Assembly (NCBI GenBank): GCA_023410645.1
Contig: JAEYPQ010000030.1
Location: forward strand, 1 to 64,000
Direction: 5' to 3'
Length of the DNA: 64,000 nucleotides
Source of the DNA: Bacillota bacterium
GTDB taxonomy: Bacteria > Bacillota > Clostridia > TANB77 > CAG-465
Both the position numbers and the translations under genes were made by a program. This document shows positions 40,877-50,295 of this stretch, piece by piece (position 1 is the stretch's first letter; the number at the start of each line of letters is the position of its first letter). A model generated the notes under the pieces. It ran no database searches and was not told the DNA's origin. It saw only the letters and a list, made by a program, of their open reading frames with translations.

Positions 40877-41707
40877 ATGAATGAAAAAGATGATATAAAG
40901 TTTAATAAAAATAATAGTGGTGTTCATAAAAGAACACCACGAAAAATAAAATATTCTTTGGAACAGTTAGAACAAATAAAAAAAGAAGAACAAGTATTAG
41001 ATATGTATGTTGAAAGCATTGATGATAGTCTGAATATGATAGGTATTGTAGGGACAGATATAAAAGCGATGATACCAAGAGATGAAGCTTCAAGTATTGT
41101 TGGAGATGATGGACTAGTTGAAGAAAAATTTATTGTTAATAAAAAAGGAAAAATAATACCTACATGTATAAAAGAAATAATAAAAAATGGTGATAATATT
41201 GAATTGATATTGTCAAAGAAGATACTTGAACTTAAAGTAAGACGTTGGATGTATATGCATTTGAAACCAGGTATGAAACTTAAAGGTGTTGTTGTAAGTA
41301 CTACTGAATATGCAGCTTTTGTTGATGTTGGTGGAGGAGTAACAGGTATATTAAAATTATCTGATATTTCTGATGTATCATTACAACATTCTAATGATGT
41401 TTTTAAATTAGGTCAAAGAATAGAAGTTATGGTAAAGAAATTCGATAGAGATACTGGAAGAATTGAATTAACATATAAAGAATTGTTAGGTTCTTTTGAA
41501 AACAATGTTAAAAATCTAAAAGAGGGAGACATTGTTGACGGTATTATACGAAATAGAATTAAGACTGGTGTGTTTGTTGAATTAAAACCTAATCTTGTTG
41601 GTCTTGCTGAACATGTTAATGGAGTGGAATATGGACAAAAGGTACTAGTTAGTATAAAAAGAATTATTCCAGAAAAGAAAAAGATTAAACTTGTAATCAT
41701 AGGATAA
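40877..41707 (+). CDS. S1 RNA-binding protein at the end of the T4SS operon
   Basis: A 276-residue protein with two recognisable S1 OB folds (about 130-205, GVVVSTTEYAAFVDVGGG; and 213-276, DGIIRNRIKTGVFVELKP). They are preceded by a degenerate S1-like unit (about 38-120) and a basic N-terminus. It resembles a shortened ribosomal protein S1 of the type seen in low-GC bacteria. The start is 14 bp after the hydrolase stop, with GGGGAG upstream and a terminator right after, so it is in the T4SS operon. It may act on translation or RNA stability generally, or on the operon itself; neither can be decided here. Confidence 0.82.
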   Translation: MNEKDDIKFNKNNSGVHKRTPRKIKYSLEQLEQIKKEEQVLDMYVESIDDSLNMIGIVGTDIKAMIPRDEASSIVGDDGLVEEKFIVNKKGKIIPTCIKEIIKNGDNIELILSKKILELKVRRWMYMHLKPGMKLKGVVVSTTEYAAFVDVGGGVTGILKLSDISDVSLQHSNDVFKLGQRIEVMVKKFDRDTGRIELTYKELLGSFENNVKNLKEGDIVDGIIRNRIKTGVFVELKPNLVGLAEHVNGVEYGQKVLVSIKRIIPEKKKIKLVIIG

Positions 41708-41716
41708 ATAAAGTTT

Positions 41717-41760
41717 AGTAAGTAAATATATTAATTTGATATATTTACTTACTTTTTTTT
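41717..41760 (+). terminator. Terminator of the T4SS operon
   Basis: A 14-bp stem (AGTAAGTAAATATA at 41717-41730 with 41740-41753) followed by a run of T. Confidence 0.88.
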
Positions 41761-41769
41761 GACAAAGTA

Positions 41770-41798
41770 TTGATTTTTAGGTAATAATATGTTATTAT
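41770..41798 (+). promoter_or_regulatory. Promoter of tRNA-Arg
   Basis: TTGATT (41770-41775), a 17-bp spacer and TATTAT (41793-41798). An overlapping alternative is TTGACA (41759-41764) with TAATAA (41782-41787). Confidence 0.55.
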
Positions 41799-41819
41799 AT
41801 TAAAGTACTTGAAATACAT

Positions 41820-41896
<77 letters not shown>

Positions 41897-41900
41897 AATA

Positions 41901-41930
41901 AAAACATCCGATAAAATTCGGATGTTTTTT
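41901..41930 (+). terminator. Terminator of tRNA-Arg
   Basis: Stem AAAACATCCGA/TCGGATGTTTT (41901-41911 with 41918-41928), followed by T residues. Confidence 0.85.
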
Positions 41931-41938
41931 GTGTTCAA

Positions 41939-41967
41939 TTGACATAAAAATTAATAAATGATATAAT
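41939..41967 (+). promoter_or_regulatory. Consensus promoter of the 42027-42839 gene
   Basis: TTGACA (41939-41944), a 17-bp spacer and TATAAT (41962-41967), all perfect consensus. Confidence 0.75.
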
Positions 41968-42026
41968 ATAGCAAATGAATATAAAATATTAGAGTAAATC
42001 TTATTATGATAAAGGAGAGAGTTTAA

Positions 42027-42839
42027 ATGGAAAAGTTAAACCAATTACGTTATTTTATTTCTGAGTTAAAAATTTATAAAGAAGAAATTAAAGATATATA
42101 CATGCGGTTTAAAATAGAACTGCCAGATACTAATAATATTTCTGAAAGTTATATTAAATTTAATGTGGATGGCTCAAAGACTCATAATCAAAGAGAAAAT
42201 GATAGAAGTTTTAACGACTTAAAGTATTATTATAGTAATAAATATATTGTTAATATAGAAAATACAAGAAGAATTGCGTTATATATTTTAGAAGATGGAA
42301 AACAAAATTTTAAGTTTATTACCTGTAATCCGGGTAAAGAAAAAGTTAATATTTTCAATTTCAAAAGAAAAAGCTTAGAATTTAAAAATCTAATATTGGA
42401 AGTAAGATTTTTATCTATTTATCTCTATAATTATCTTATTTCAAAATATGGTAAAAAAATATTTGAAAATATAAACAGATATGAACCAACTACTTATTTT
42501 CCAACTACTATGCAATGGACAAATGAGAGATATTATAGTAGGAATTTTAGTTCTGAATCTATTTTTAATTCTAAAATTGCTTTATCAGTTTTAGGGATAA
42601 TAATACTATTAATTATACAGTATGTTCTCATAACTAATAATAGTAATAATAGTATTAATTATGCAATAAATACTGATGAATACTATGTTGCAGTAGATGT
42701 AACTTTTCAATCTGACCAAACGAAAAATGATCTTGTTGAAACAATGGAAGAAAGAGGATATAAATTAGTAAGGAAATATCCTATATTTAGACTTAAACGA
42801 GTCACAAGAACATACTATGATTTTAAAAAATTAGAATGA
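42027..42839 (+). CDS. Hypothetical protein with one internal membrane helix
   Basis: I do not recognise this 270-residue protein. The first ~180 residues are cytosolic, basic and mixed alpha/beta. One hydrophobic helix (about 185-203) follows, then an Asn/Ser-rich linker and a short C-terminal domain on the far side of the membrane. AAAGGAGAGAG precedes the ATG. Own consensus promoter and terminator. The inside-helix-outside layout suggests a sensor or anchor, but no known motif is visible. Confidence 0.7.
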   Translation: MEKLNQLRYFISELKIYKEEIKDIYMRFKIELPDTNNISESYIKFNVDGSKTHNQRENDRSFNDLKYYYSNKYIVNIENTRRIALYILEDGKQNFKFITCNPGKEKVNIFNFKRKSLEFKNLILEVRFLSIYLYNYLISKYGKKIFENINRYEPTTYFPTTMQWTNERYYSRNFSSESIFNSKIALSVLGIIILLIIQYVLITNNSNNSINYAINTDEYYVAVDVTFQSDQTKNDLVETMEERGYKLVRKYPIFRLKRVTRTYYDFKKLE

Positions 42840-42868
42840 AGCACTATTTAGTGCTTCTTATTTTTTTA
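42838..42868 (+). terminator. Terminator of the 42027-42839 gene
   Basis: Perfect stem GAAGCACTA/TAGTGCTTC (42838-42846 with 42849-42857), then a T-rich run to 42868. The stop codon is within the first arm. Confidence 0.85.
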
Positions 42869-42942
42869 TATATTAATTTTTTTACATATTTAAAATAATA
42901 TATATTTTATGTTATAATATAATTATATAGAGGAGTGATAAA

Positions 42943-44724
42943 ATGGAAAATAATATAAAATACAAATGGAATCTAGAAGATATATATGATTCTATTAATA
43001 ATCTTGAAGAAGATATAGTAGTATGTAATAAAATATTAATTGCAATTGAAGAATATAAAGGTAGATTATCTGAATCATCAAATAATCTATATGATTGTTA
43101 TGAGAATTTAGAAAAAATGTATAAGATACTTGCCAAGATTAGTGGATATGCTACATTAAAATATCATCAGAACATGGGGGAAACTTCTAATTTAAAACTA
43201 TATAAAAAAATACAAAATCTGCAAACAGATATACAAGCAAGAACATCTTTTATTTTGCCAGAGATAACTGAAATAGATGATAGTATTTTAGAAAAGTTTA
43301 TATCTGAAGACGATAAACTAAAAAAATATGAAAGATTAATTAGAAAAATAATGAAAGATAAAAAGCATATATTGAGTCATGAGGCTGAATACGTGATTTC
43401 AAAATATTCAGATGTTCTTGATTCAATGGATAATATTTATACAACTTTATCAAATGTGGATTTAGCATTTAGTAAGGTTTTAGATGAGGATGGTAATGAA
43501 CTTGAATTATCACATGCTAAGTATGGTAAGTATATGGCATCCAAAGATAAAATACTAAGAAAAAATGCATTTGATAGTATGTATTCTGAATTTGAAAAAT
43601 ACATAAATACAATAACTGAGATATATCTAAATTCTGTAAAAAAAGATGCAATATCAAGTGAATTAAAGAACTATAATTCTTCACTTGAAAATGCAGTGTA
43701 TAATGATGATTCAACTAAATTAGTATACGATAGCCTTATTGAAACCATAAATGATAATATATCAATTAATCATAAATATATGAAATTAAAAAAGAAATTA
43801 TTAAATTTGGATGAGATACATTTATATGATATGTATGTTAATAGTTTGGAAGTAGAAGAAAACGATATATCATATGAAGAAAGTCAAAATATTATAAAAA
43901 AGGCATTAGAACCACTTGGAAAAGAATATTTAGAAGTAATAGATATTGCATTTAAAAATAGATGGATAGATGTATATGAATCAAATAATAAACGTAGTGG
44001 AGCATACAGTATGGATGTATATGGAGTTCATCCATTTATACTTTCTAATTATACGAATGATAATGAATCAGTAAGCACAATAGCGCATGAACTTGGTCAT
44101 ACAATGCATTCATATTATGCTTCAAATAATCAAAATTACTTTTATTCTGCATATACAATACTTGTTGCAGAGGTAGCTTCAACAGTAAATGAAATTTTAC
44201 TTAGTGAATATTTAATTAACTCTGAACCTGATAATTTAAAGAAAGCTGCACTTATTAATTCACAAATTGATAGAATAAGAGCCACATTAATTCGTCAAAC
44301 TATGTTTGCAGAATTTGAGAAGAGTGTACATCAAAAAGTTGAGGATAATATATCACTTGCTTCAGAAGATTTATGCGATATTTATTATGACTTAAATAAG
44401 AAATACTTTGGAGATGATGTTATAATAGATGAAAAGATAAAATACGAATGGGCAAGAATACCTCATTTTTATAGTTCTTTCTATGTGTATAAATATGCAA
44501 CTGGAATTTCATCTGCTATATGTATTGCAAATAAAATATTAAATGATAAGGGAGAATATACTAAAAAGTATATAGATATGTTAAAGGCAGGAGGTTCAAA
44601 GGATTCTTTAGATTTACTTAGAAGTGTCGATGTTGATTTAGAAACAAAAGATCCTGTAGAAGATGCAATAAAGTATTTTGAAAATAAAATAAATGAACTT
44701 GAGAGTATTGTTAATAACCTTTAA
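42943..44724 (+). CDS. pepF: Oligoendopeptidase F (M3 family)
   Basis: Cytosolic zinc peptidase that cleaves short oligopeptides. 593 residues, as usual (~600). The zinc motif HELGH is at about 383-387 within STIAHELGHTMHSYYAS, with a downstream Glu in LLSEYL as third ligand candidate. FMVGVHP-type and ARIPHFYSSFYVYKYATG segments are family features. AGAGGAG precedes the ATG. A TATAAT at 42913-42918 lacks a good -35 box. A strong terminator follows. Confidence 0.96.
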   Translation: MENNIKYKWNLEDIYDSINNLEEDIVVCNKILIAIEEYKGRLSESSNNLYDCYENLEKMYKILAKISGYATLKYHQNMGETSNLKLYKKIQNLQTDIQARTSFILPEITEIDDSILEKFISEDDKLKKYERLIRKIMKDKKHILSHEAEYVISKYSDVLDSMDNIYTTLSNVDLAFSKVLDEDGNELELSHAKYGKYMASKDKILRKNAFDSMYSEFEKYINTITEIYLNSVKKDAISSELKNYNSSLENAVYNDDSTKLVYDSLIETINDNISINHKYMKLKKKLLNLDEIHLYDMYVNSLEVEENDISYEESQNIIKKALEPLGKEYLEVIDIAFKNRWIDVYESNNKRSGAYSMDVYGVHPFILSNYTNDNESVSTIAHELGHTMHSYYASNNQNYFYSAYTILVAEVASTVNEILLSEYLINSEPDNLKKAALINSQIDRIRATLIRQTMFAEFEKSVHQKVEDNISLASEDLCDIYYDLNKKYFGDDVIIDEKIKYEWARIPHFYSSFYVYKYATGISSAICIANKILNDKGEYTKKYIDMLKAGGSKDSLDLLRSVDVDLETKDPVEDAIKYFENKINELESIVNNL

Positions 44725-44735
44725 TAATATTTTTT

Positions 44736-44775
44736 AAAACTCAATAATAAATTATATATTATTATTGAGTTTTTT
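44736..44775 (+). terminator. Terminator of pepF
   Basis: A perfect stem (AAAACTCAATAATAA, 44736-44750, with its complement ending at 44773) and a T run. Confidence 0.85.
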
Positions 44776-44796
44776 ATGTGTAAATTTTGTTATATA

Positions 44797-44825
44797 TTTA
44801 CTAAGAAAATATTAAGTGATATAAT
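44797..44825 (+). promoter_or_regulatory. Promoter of the Wzy-like gene
   Basis: TTTACT (44797-44802), a 17-bp spacer and TATAAT (44820-44825). Confidence 0.6.
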
Positions 44826-44845
44826 TATATAAAAGGATGGAATTT

Positions 44846-47299
44846 ATGCAAATAATAAAAAAAGATATAAAATTTAAAAAAATATTTGAATATGTAATAT
44901 TATTGTTATTATTTTTGTTATCAATAAAAAAAGGTGGATTTTACAAAACGGATACTTTATTTTTTTGCTTTTCAATTGCTGGAATTTCTATTTTGTATTT
45001 TACTTATGAATATTTTGAAAATAGAAATAAAAAAAATCAAAACAGGATTGATATAATTAGTATACTATTACTAATATTATCTTTTTTCTATACGTTACCT
45101 ATTTTATTTAGAAATTATTCTAATTTATCAGACAGCATCTTTGAAATGACAAGATATTTTAATATATATTTAATATATAGAATTGTTAAAAATTCAGATA
45201 ATAAAAAGATTTTCTTAAATGGTATTGTCATAATTACAATTATACAGTGTTTAATAGGTATTGATGGACTTGGAAATAGATATTTGTCTTCTATACTGGA
45301 TAATTTTAATTCAGGCTTTTTAAGTAGAGATATAACAAGATTATCAGGGACAATACAATATGCAAATGTTGTGGCAATTTTGTGTACCATATCTATAATA
45401 ATCTTATTAGAAAAAATTAAGAATATAGAAAAGTATAATCTAAATATAAAAAATATTCTTAATTTTGTTGGTATATTTATTTTGTTTTCTTCACTACTTT
45501 TAACTGAATCTAGAGCAGCACTTATATTTGGAGTATTTGCGATAATTATTTATTTTATACTTGAAAGAAAAAATATAAAGAATATATTTTTTACACTTTT
45601 AATACAGATACTGTTTAGTATATTATTTACAAGTATAATACAAAATAATATAATAAATAATCCAACTGCAATATATTTTTATACTGCAGTTGCAATATTA
45701 ATTAATGTAATAATATATCTTGTACTAAATATTTTAAATAAAAATAATATTATAAATAAGGTAGTTAATAATAGATTAAATATTAGTAGAAATAAATTAA
45801 TAATTATATTTTGTCTGGTATTTATATCATACATTATAATTGGAATAAATGTTTCAAAACCATTATATATAGATTCAAAGTCAAAAGAAAATAAAGAATC
45901 AATAAATGTATATAATGTAAATCGTAATGAAACCAATAATATAAACTTAAAACTTGACTTAAAGGCTGAAGATACAAGATATAAGATAACTTTTATTGAA
46001 GTAAGTGATGAATTTACATCTAAAGTAGTAAAGGTTCTAAACTATTATAATATAATTGACACAAATATTAATTTAAGTTTTGATGCTTCAAATAATGCAA
46101 AATATATAAATATAATAATAGAGTGCGAAAAGGGAAGCTTGTATATTGATGAGTTAAAAATGAATAATAAAAATAAGACTTTAAAATATGCTATAATACC
46201 AACAGAGATAGTATCTAGAATAGAAGATGGTATATATGGTTCTACTAGCATTAGAGATAGAATAGCTTATACGGAAGATTCATTTAAAATCATATTTAAT
46301 TTGCCAGTAAATTTCTTGATTGGTGTTGGTGGAGAAGGATTTAAAAATACATATGAACTTTTTAAAAGTTTTGCATATTCTTCAACAGAAGCTCACAATT
46401 CTTTTCTACAAATATTTATTGAAAGTGGTGTACTAGGCTTCATTACTATAATTTCAATAATAATTATTGTGGTATTAAAAAAAGAAAATAATTATATTAA
46501 AGTGGCTTTATTATTACTTATAGTACATAGTTTTTTTGATTTGAATTTTTCTTATTTGTTTATGTTATGTGTATTTGCAATTTTATTAGCTTGTTGTGAT
46601 GATAAAAAAATAAATAAAGGCGTATTAAAGGATAAGACAATTGAATATTTAAAATTTTTCGAAAGTATTCTTTGTTATTTCTTTTTGATATTAAACATTT
46701 ATATTTTGATTAATGCCAATTTTGCATATTATTTGGGAATACCTAAATATAAACAAGAAGAATTAACTTTAGAAAAACAAATAAACGTAGTTAATTTAAT
46801 GGAAAAGAGAGTAAATCTTGATCCGGGCGAAAATGTATATAGACAAAGTCTAAATGAAGAATATTCAGTGTATTTTGATATGCTTATTAAGACAATAAGT
46901 GGATTAGATGATAAAAACCCAAGTAAAAAAGTATTAGAAGAAGAAGTAAAAAATGTAATAGAAAATATAAAGACAAATGCTGATAATATGGTTAAAAATA
47001 GTAAATACGACAGAAATATAATACTTAAAGTTTCAGATATATATTTTAATAATTTAAAATACTTTACTACAATTTATTATAGTAAAAATATTGATGAAGG
47101 ATATCAAATTTATTTAGATTATATATTAAAGAATGTGGAATATGTTGAAAACAACTATAAAAATAATTCAAATATAGAAAGCTTGGTTAAAACTACATAC
47201 AATAAATATTTGACTGAACTTAAAGAAAATAAAGAAGATTTGAATAGTATTAAAATAGAGGAATATATCAACATTTTAGAAAGAAAAATAGGTACTTAG
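44846..47299 (+). CDS. O-antigen ligase/polymerase-like membrane protein with outside domain
   Basis: An 817-residue polytopic protein of the Wzy/WaaL superfamily, members of which polymerise or transfer polysaccharides on the outer face of the membrane. Family signs are SGTIQYANVVA, TESRAALIFG and, after a large loop, STEAHNSFLQIFIESGVLGF. The loop (about residues 340-460) is extracytoplasmic and beta-rich, like a carbohydrate-binding module. The C-terminal ~190 residues after the last helix are helical and soluble. The ATG at 44846 has AAAGGA 8 nt upstream and is preferred over 44837. It is a lone gene, with no glycosyltransferase cluster nearby. Ligase and polymerase cannot be told apart by sequence. 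Confidence 0.82.
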   Translation: MQIIKKDIKFKKIFEYVILLLLFLLSIKKGGFYKTDTLFFCFSIAGISILYFTYEYFENRNKKNQNRIDIISILLLILSFFYTLPILFRNYSNLSDSIFEMTRYFNIYLIYRIVKNSDNKKIFLNGIVIITIIQCLIGIDGLGNRYLSSILDNFNSGFLSRDITRLSGTIQYANVVAILCTISIIILLEKIKNIEKYNLNIKNILNFVGIFILFSSLLLTESRAALIFGVFAIIIYFILERKNIKNIFFTLLIQILFSILFTSIIQNNIINNPTAIYFYTAVAILINVIIYLVLNILNKNNIINKVVNNRLNISRNKLIIIFCLVFISYIIIGINVSKPLYIDSKSKENKESINVYNVNRNETNNINLKLDLKAEDTRYKITFIEVSDEFTSKVVKVLNYYNIIDTNINLSFDASNNAKYINIIIECEKGSLYIDELKMNNKNKTLKYAIIPTEIVSRIEDGIYGSTSIRDRIAYTEDSFKIIFNLPVNFLIGVGGEGFKNTYELFKSFAYSSTEAHNSFLQIFIESGVLGFITIISIIIIVVLKKENNYIKVALLLLIVHSFFDLNFSYLFMLCVFAILLACCDDKKINKGVLKDKTIEYLKFFESILCYFFLILNIYILINANFAYYLGIPKYKQEELTLEKQINVVNLMEKRVNLDPGENVYRQSLNEEYSVYFDMLIKTISGLDDKNPSKKVLEEEVKNVIENIKTNADNMVKNSKYDRNIILKVSDIYFNNLKYFTTIYYSKNIDEGYQIYLDYILKNVEYVENNYKNNSNIESLVKTTYNKYLTELKENKEDLNSIKIEEYINILERKIGT

Positions 47300-47322
47300 T
47301 AATTACTTTACTAGTACCTATT
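47288..47322. terminator. Terminator after the Wzy-like gene
   Basis: Inverted repeat with a TAGGTACT...AGTACCTA core spanning the stop codon, between two convergent genes. The T run is short. Confidence 0.6.
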
Positions 47323-47327
47323 TAATT

Positions 47328-47660
47328 CTATTTACATTGCAATAACAGAATCTTATACTTTTTTATTATTTCTTTTATTTCATTTAACCCGTATTGTGAA
47401 GTTTTTTCTTCAATTTTTTGAATTTCAGCAAGTTGTTTTATTATTAACTTTAGATTTTCTTTAAAAATAACATTTTTCTTGTAGTTTTCAATATTTGAAC
47501 TTAATATTGTGTATAATTTATTGCACTTTTCAATATTTTCTTGATTGTATGTTACGTATAAAAGTCCATGAATAGCAAATGAAATATCTTTAAACTGTTC
47601 ACTGATATTAGGTGGTAAATCATTAACATCTTTTTTATTATTTCTTAATTTAACAAACAT
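47328..47660 (-). CDS. FliS-like or unknown small helical protein, 110 residues
   Basis: I cannot assign this protein. It is all-helical and Lys/Asn/Ile-rich. Its layout (FAIHGLLYVTYNQENIEKCNK) vaguely recalls helical-bundle chaperones such as FliS, but no flagellar gene is near. I treat it as unknown. A GGAGGT site lies 13 nt from the ATG, longer than usual. Own promoter on the minus strand and convergent with the Wzy-like gene. Confidence 0.6.
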   Translation of the reverse strand: MFVKLRNNKKDVNDLPPNISEQFKDISFAIHGLLYVTYNQENIEKCNKLYTILSSNIENYKKNVIFKENLKLIIKQLAEIQKIEEKTSQYGLNEIKEIIKKYKILLLQCK

Positions 47661-47721
47661 TTTTATTAATTATACCTCCATGTAAAATATTCCATGTTTT
47701 ATTTTAAAAGTTGCAAAAATG

Positions 47722-47750
47722 ATTATAGCATAATTTATATACAAAGTAAA
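47722..47750 (-). promoter_or_regulatory. Promoter of the 47328-47660 gene
   Basis: Minus strand TTTACT (47745-47750), a 17-bp spacer and TATAAT (47722-47727). Confidence 0.6.
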
Positions 47751-47799
47751 TATGCAAATTATTTATTTTAATAAATTCGCATGCAAAATAATATAATAC

Positions 47800-47828
47800 T
47801 TGTGTTTTATTTTGTTTTATGATATAAT
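47800..47828 (+). promoter_or_regulatory. Promoter of secG-rnr
   Basis: TTGTGT (47800-47805), a 17-bp spacer and TATAAT (47823-47828). Confidence 0.6.
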
Positions 47829-47863
47829 CTAACCAATAATTTGTAAATTTAGGAGGAATGGAC

Positions 47864-48100
47864 ATGGGTTGGTTAGACTGGACAATATCAATTTTAACAA
47901 TAGTAGTTGGAATTTTTCTTACGGTGGTTGTAATGCTACAAACTAGTAAAAGTTCTCAATCATCAATAACAGGTAGTAATACTTTTTATGGCACAAATAA
48001 GTCTAAAACATTAGATGGAGTATTATCAAAATATACAGTAGCTCTTGCTTTGCTTTTTATAGTGCTTTGCTTTTTAACTACTGTTGCAATAATTCATTAA
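47864..48100 (+). CDS. secG: Preprotein translocase subunit SecG
   Basis: Accessory subunit of the SecYEG channel. 78 residues with two membrane helices (about 6-25 and 55-76) joined by the typical loop with VMLQTSKSSQSS and GSNTFYG. The ATG at 47864 has AGGAGG 7 nt upstream and is preferred over 47858. It is followed 11 bp later by rnr, the usual secG-rnr order in Firmicutes. Confidence 0.93.
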   Translation: MGWLDWTISILTIVVGIFLTVVVMLQTSKSSQSSITGSNTFYGTNKSKTLDGVLSKYTVALALLFIVLCFLTTVAIIH

Positions 48101-48111
48101 GGTAGGTTTAT

Positions 48112-50286
48112 ATGAGTAAAAAAAATAAAAATGATGTTAATTTTTTTGAGATAAATGACCAAGAATATATAGAAAAGAAGGAAGTTCTCACTTCCTTTTT
48201 TTTAGATAAAGTATATACTCCAATGACTTTCAAGCAACTATCTGCTATTCTTGATGTAAAAAAGGATAAGGTAAATTTATTAGATAAGATATTATCTGAT
48301 TTAGAATATGAAGGCTTAATATATATAGATGATAGTAAGAGATATGTACTTTGTGAAAAATATAACGTTGTTAAATGTATATATCAATCAAAGGGTGAGA
48401 GATTCGGATTTGGTATTTTAAAAGATACTGATGATGTATATATTTCATCTGATAATTCCATGGGCGCAATGGATAATGATGAAATATTAGTTAAGGTATT
48501 TACTGATAATGAATCGTCAAGAAAAAAAGAAGGAAAAGTAATAAAGGTATTAAGGAGAAATCTTAAAAAGATTTTAGGAAGATATATTAAAAATAAAAAC
48601 TTTGGATTTGTTAAGCCATTAGATGTTAAGATAAATGATATATATATCCCTAAAAAATATACTAAAGGGCTAAATGATGGACAAATTGTCGAAGTAGAAA
48701 TAATAAAATATGCAACATCTACATCAAAAGCTGAAGGCAAAATAGTATCAGTAATTGGAAATGCAGACGATCCTAATGTTGAGATAAAAGCAATGTATAA
48801 AGCATATTCAATTAGTGAAAGACAAAATTTTAATAAATTAGTTCAAGATGAAATAAAAAATATTAAAGATGAAGTTGTACAAAGTGATAAGATTGGCAGA
48901 GTAGACAAAACATCTGAATGGGTATACACAATAGATGGTGATGATGCCATGGATTTAGATGATGGAGTTTGTGTAAAAAAATTATCAAATGGAAACTATT
49001 TGTTATCTGTTTTTATTGCTGATGTTAGTAATTATGTAAAAGATGGTACTGAACTTGATAAAGAAGCAGTATCAAGGGGAACTAGTACATACATACCTGG
49101 TACAGTAGTACCTATGCTTCCAAAAAAACTTTCAAATGGAATTTGTAGTTTAAATGAGGGTGTTGAAAGACTTGCACTATCAATAGATATTACTATTGAT
49201 AGTAAAGGGAATTTCCTAGAAAATGAAGTATATAAAGCTGTTATAAAAGTAAAAAAGAGAATGTCATATAGCAAAGTATATAAAGTAATAACTCATTCTG
49301 ATAGTGAAGTTCTTAAAGAATACAAAGATTTTGAAAAAGATATATTATTGATGCAGGAACTTGCACTAATTTTAAAAGAAAAAAGAAATAGAGAAGGCAC
49401 TATAAACTTTGATATACCAGAGACAAAAGTTATACTTGATGAAAATGGAAATGTAATTGATATAAAACCATATGAAATTACTATAGCAAATCAAATTATT
49501 GAAGAGTTTATGCTTGCCGCAAATATGTGTATTGCAGAAAAATTCTATTTCCTTGAATTACCTTTTATATATCGTATTCACGAAAAGCCAGATGAAGAAA
49601 AATTAAGAGCATTAAATGAAATATTAGGTAATTACAATAAGAGAGTTAAGGGCCTTAAAAATGTACATCCAAAAGCTCTTTCAGAGATAATAGATTCTAT
49701 TGAAGATGAAGATGAAAAACAAATAATCTCATATGCTATGCTAAGGACATTAAAACTTGCAAGATATAGTAATGAATGTTTAGGACATTTTGGACTAGCT
49801 GCTAAATATTACTGTCATTTCACATCTCCAATAAGAAGATATCCAGATTTATTTATACATAGAGTAATTTCAGATTATTTAAATAGTAATGCTAGTATTC
49901 CAGAAAATAGAATTAATAAATATACAACTCAAGCGGTTAAATATTCTGATTCTTCATCTGAGGCTGAAAAGCAAGCTACATTAACTGAACGTGATTTTGA
50001 TGATTTATACAGAGTTATGTATATGTCTAGATTTGTTGGAGAAAAATTTGATGCAAGAATATCGTCAGTTACTTCTTTTGGTGCTTTTGTGAGACTTGAG
50101 AATACTTCAGAAGGACTTGTTCCATTTGAATATATGCCAGATGATGATTATTACATTTATGATGATACAAAAAATATTCTGATTGGAAGAGAAACATCTA
50201 GAATTATAAAAATTGGAGATAAAGTAAAGGTAATATTAGAAAGAGCAGATGTAAAACAAAAAAGATTAGATTTTAGAATAGTTTAA
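48112..50286 (+). CDS. rnr: Ribonuclease R
   Basis: Processive 3'-5' exoribonuclease that degrades structured RNA. 724 residues: an N-terminal winged-helix part (about 1-80), two cold-shock-like OB folds (about 85-225), the RNB catalytic domain with the acidic cluster DGDDAMDLDDG (about 274-284), PIRRYPDLFIHR, and a C-terminal S1 domain (about 645-724, ARISSVTSFGAFVRLENT). The smpB gene that often follows is not here. Confidence 0.97.
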   Translation: MSKKNKNDVNFFEINDQEYIEKKEVLTSFFLDKVYTPMTFKQLSAILDVKKDKVNLLDKILSDLEYEGLIYIDDSKRYVLCEKYNVVKCIYQSKGERFGFGILKDTDDVYISSDNSMGAMDNDEILVKVFTDNESSRKKEGKVIKVLRRNLKKILGRYIKNKNFGFVKPLDVKINDIYIPKKYTKGLNDGQIVEVEIIKYATSTSKAEGKIVSVIGNADDPNVEIKAMYKAYSISERQNFNKLVQDEIKNIKDEVVQSDKIGRVDKTSEWVYTIDGDDAMDLDDGVCVKKLSNGNYLLSVFIADVSNYVKDGTELDKEAVSRGTSTYIPGTVVPMLPKKLSNGICSLNEGVERLALSIDITIDSKGNFLENEVYKAVIKVKKRMSYSKVYKVITHSDSEVLKEYKDFEKDILLMQELALILKEKRNREGTINFDIPETKVILDENGNVIDIKPYEITIANQIIEEFMLAANMCIAEKFYFLELPFIYRIHEKPDEEKLRALNEILGNYNKRVKGLKNVHPKALSEIIDSIEDEDEKQIISYAMLRTLKLARYSNECLGHFGLAAKYYCHFTSPIRRYPDLFIHRVISDYLNSNASIPENRINKYTTQAVKYSDSSSEAEKQATLTERDFDDLYRVMYMSRFVGEKFDARISSVTSFGAFVRLENTSEGLVPFEYMPDDDYYIYDDTKNILIGRETSRIIKIGDKVKVILERADVKQKRLDFRIV

Positions 50287-50295
50287 GGTGGTAAC

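Larger units (their letters stand above)
28114..41707 (+). other. Chromosomal type IV secretion-like locus
   Basis: Eleven consecutive plus-strand genes encode the parts of a Gram-positive T4SS. They are three VirB2-like pilin genes, PrgI/VirB3-like, a TraC-like domain protein, VirB4, two halves of a VirB6/TrbL-like channel, two VirB8-like proteins and a multi-domain murein hydrolase; an S1-domain protein closes the locus. The pilins have separate promoters and terminators; 29977-41707 reads as one operon. The coupling ATPase lies at 2195-4687. No relaxase, integrase or transfer-origin signal was seen, and the flanks are housekeeping genes. Confidence 0.8.

Noticed and set aside
47328..47660. 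Flagellar chaperone FliS
   Set aside because: Only a loose helical-bundle resemblance; no flagellar gene occurs in the window and key FliS motifs are absent.
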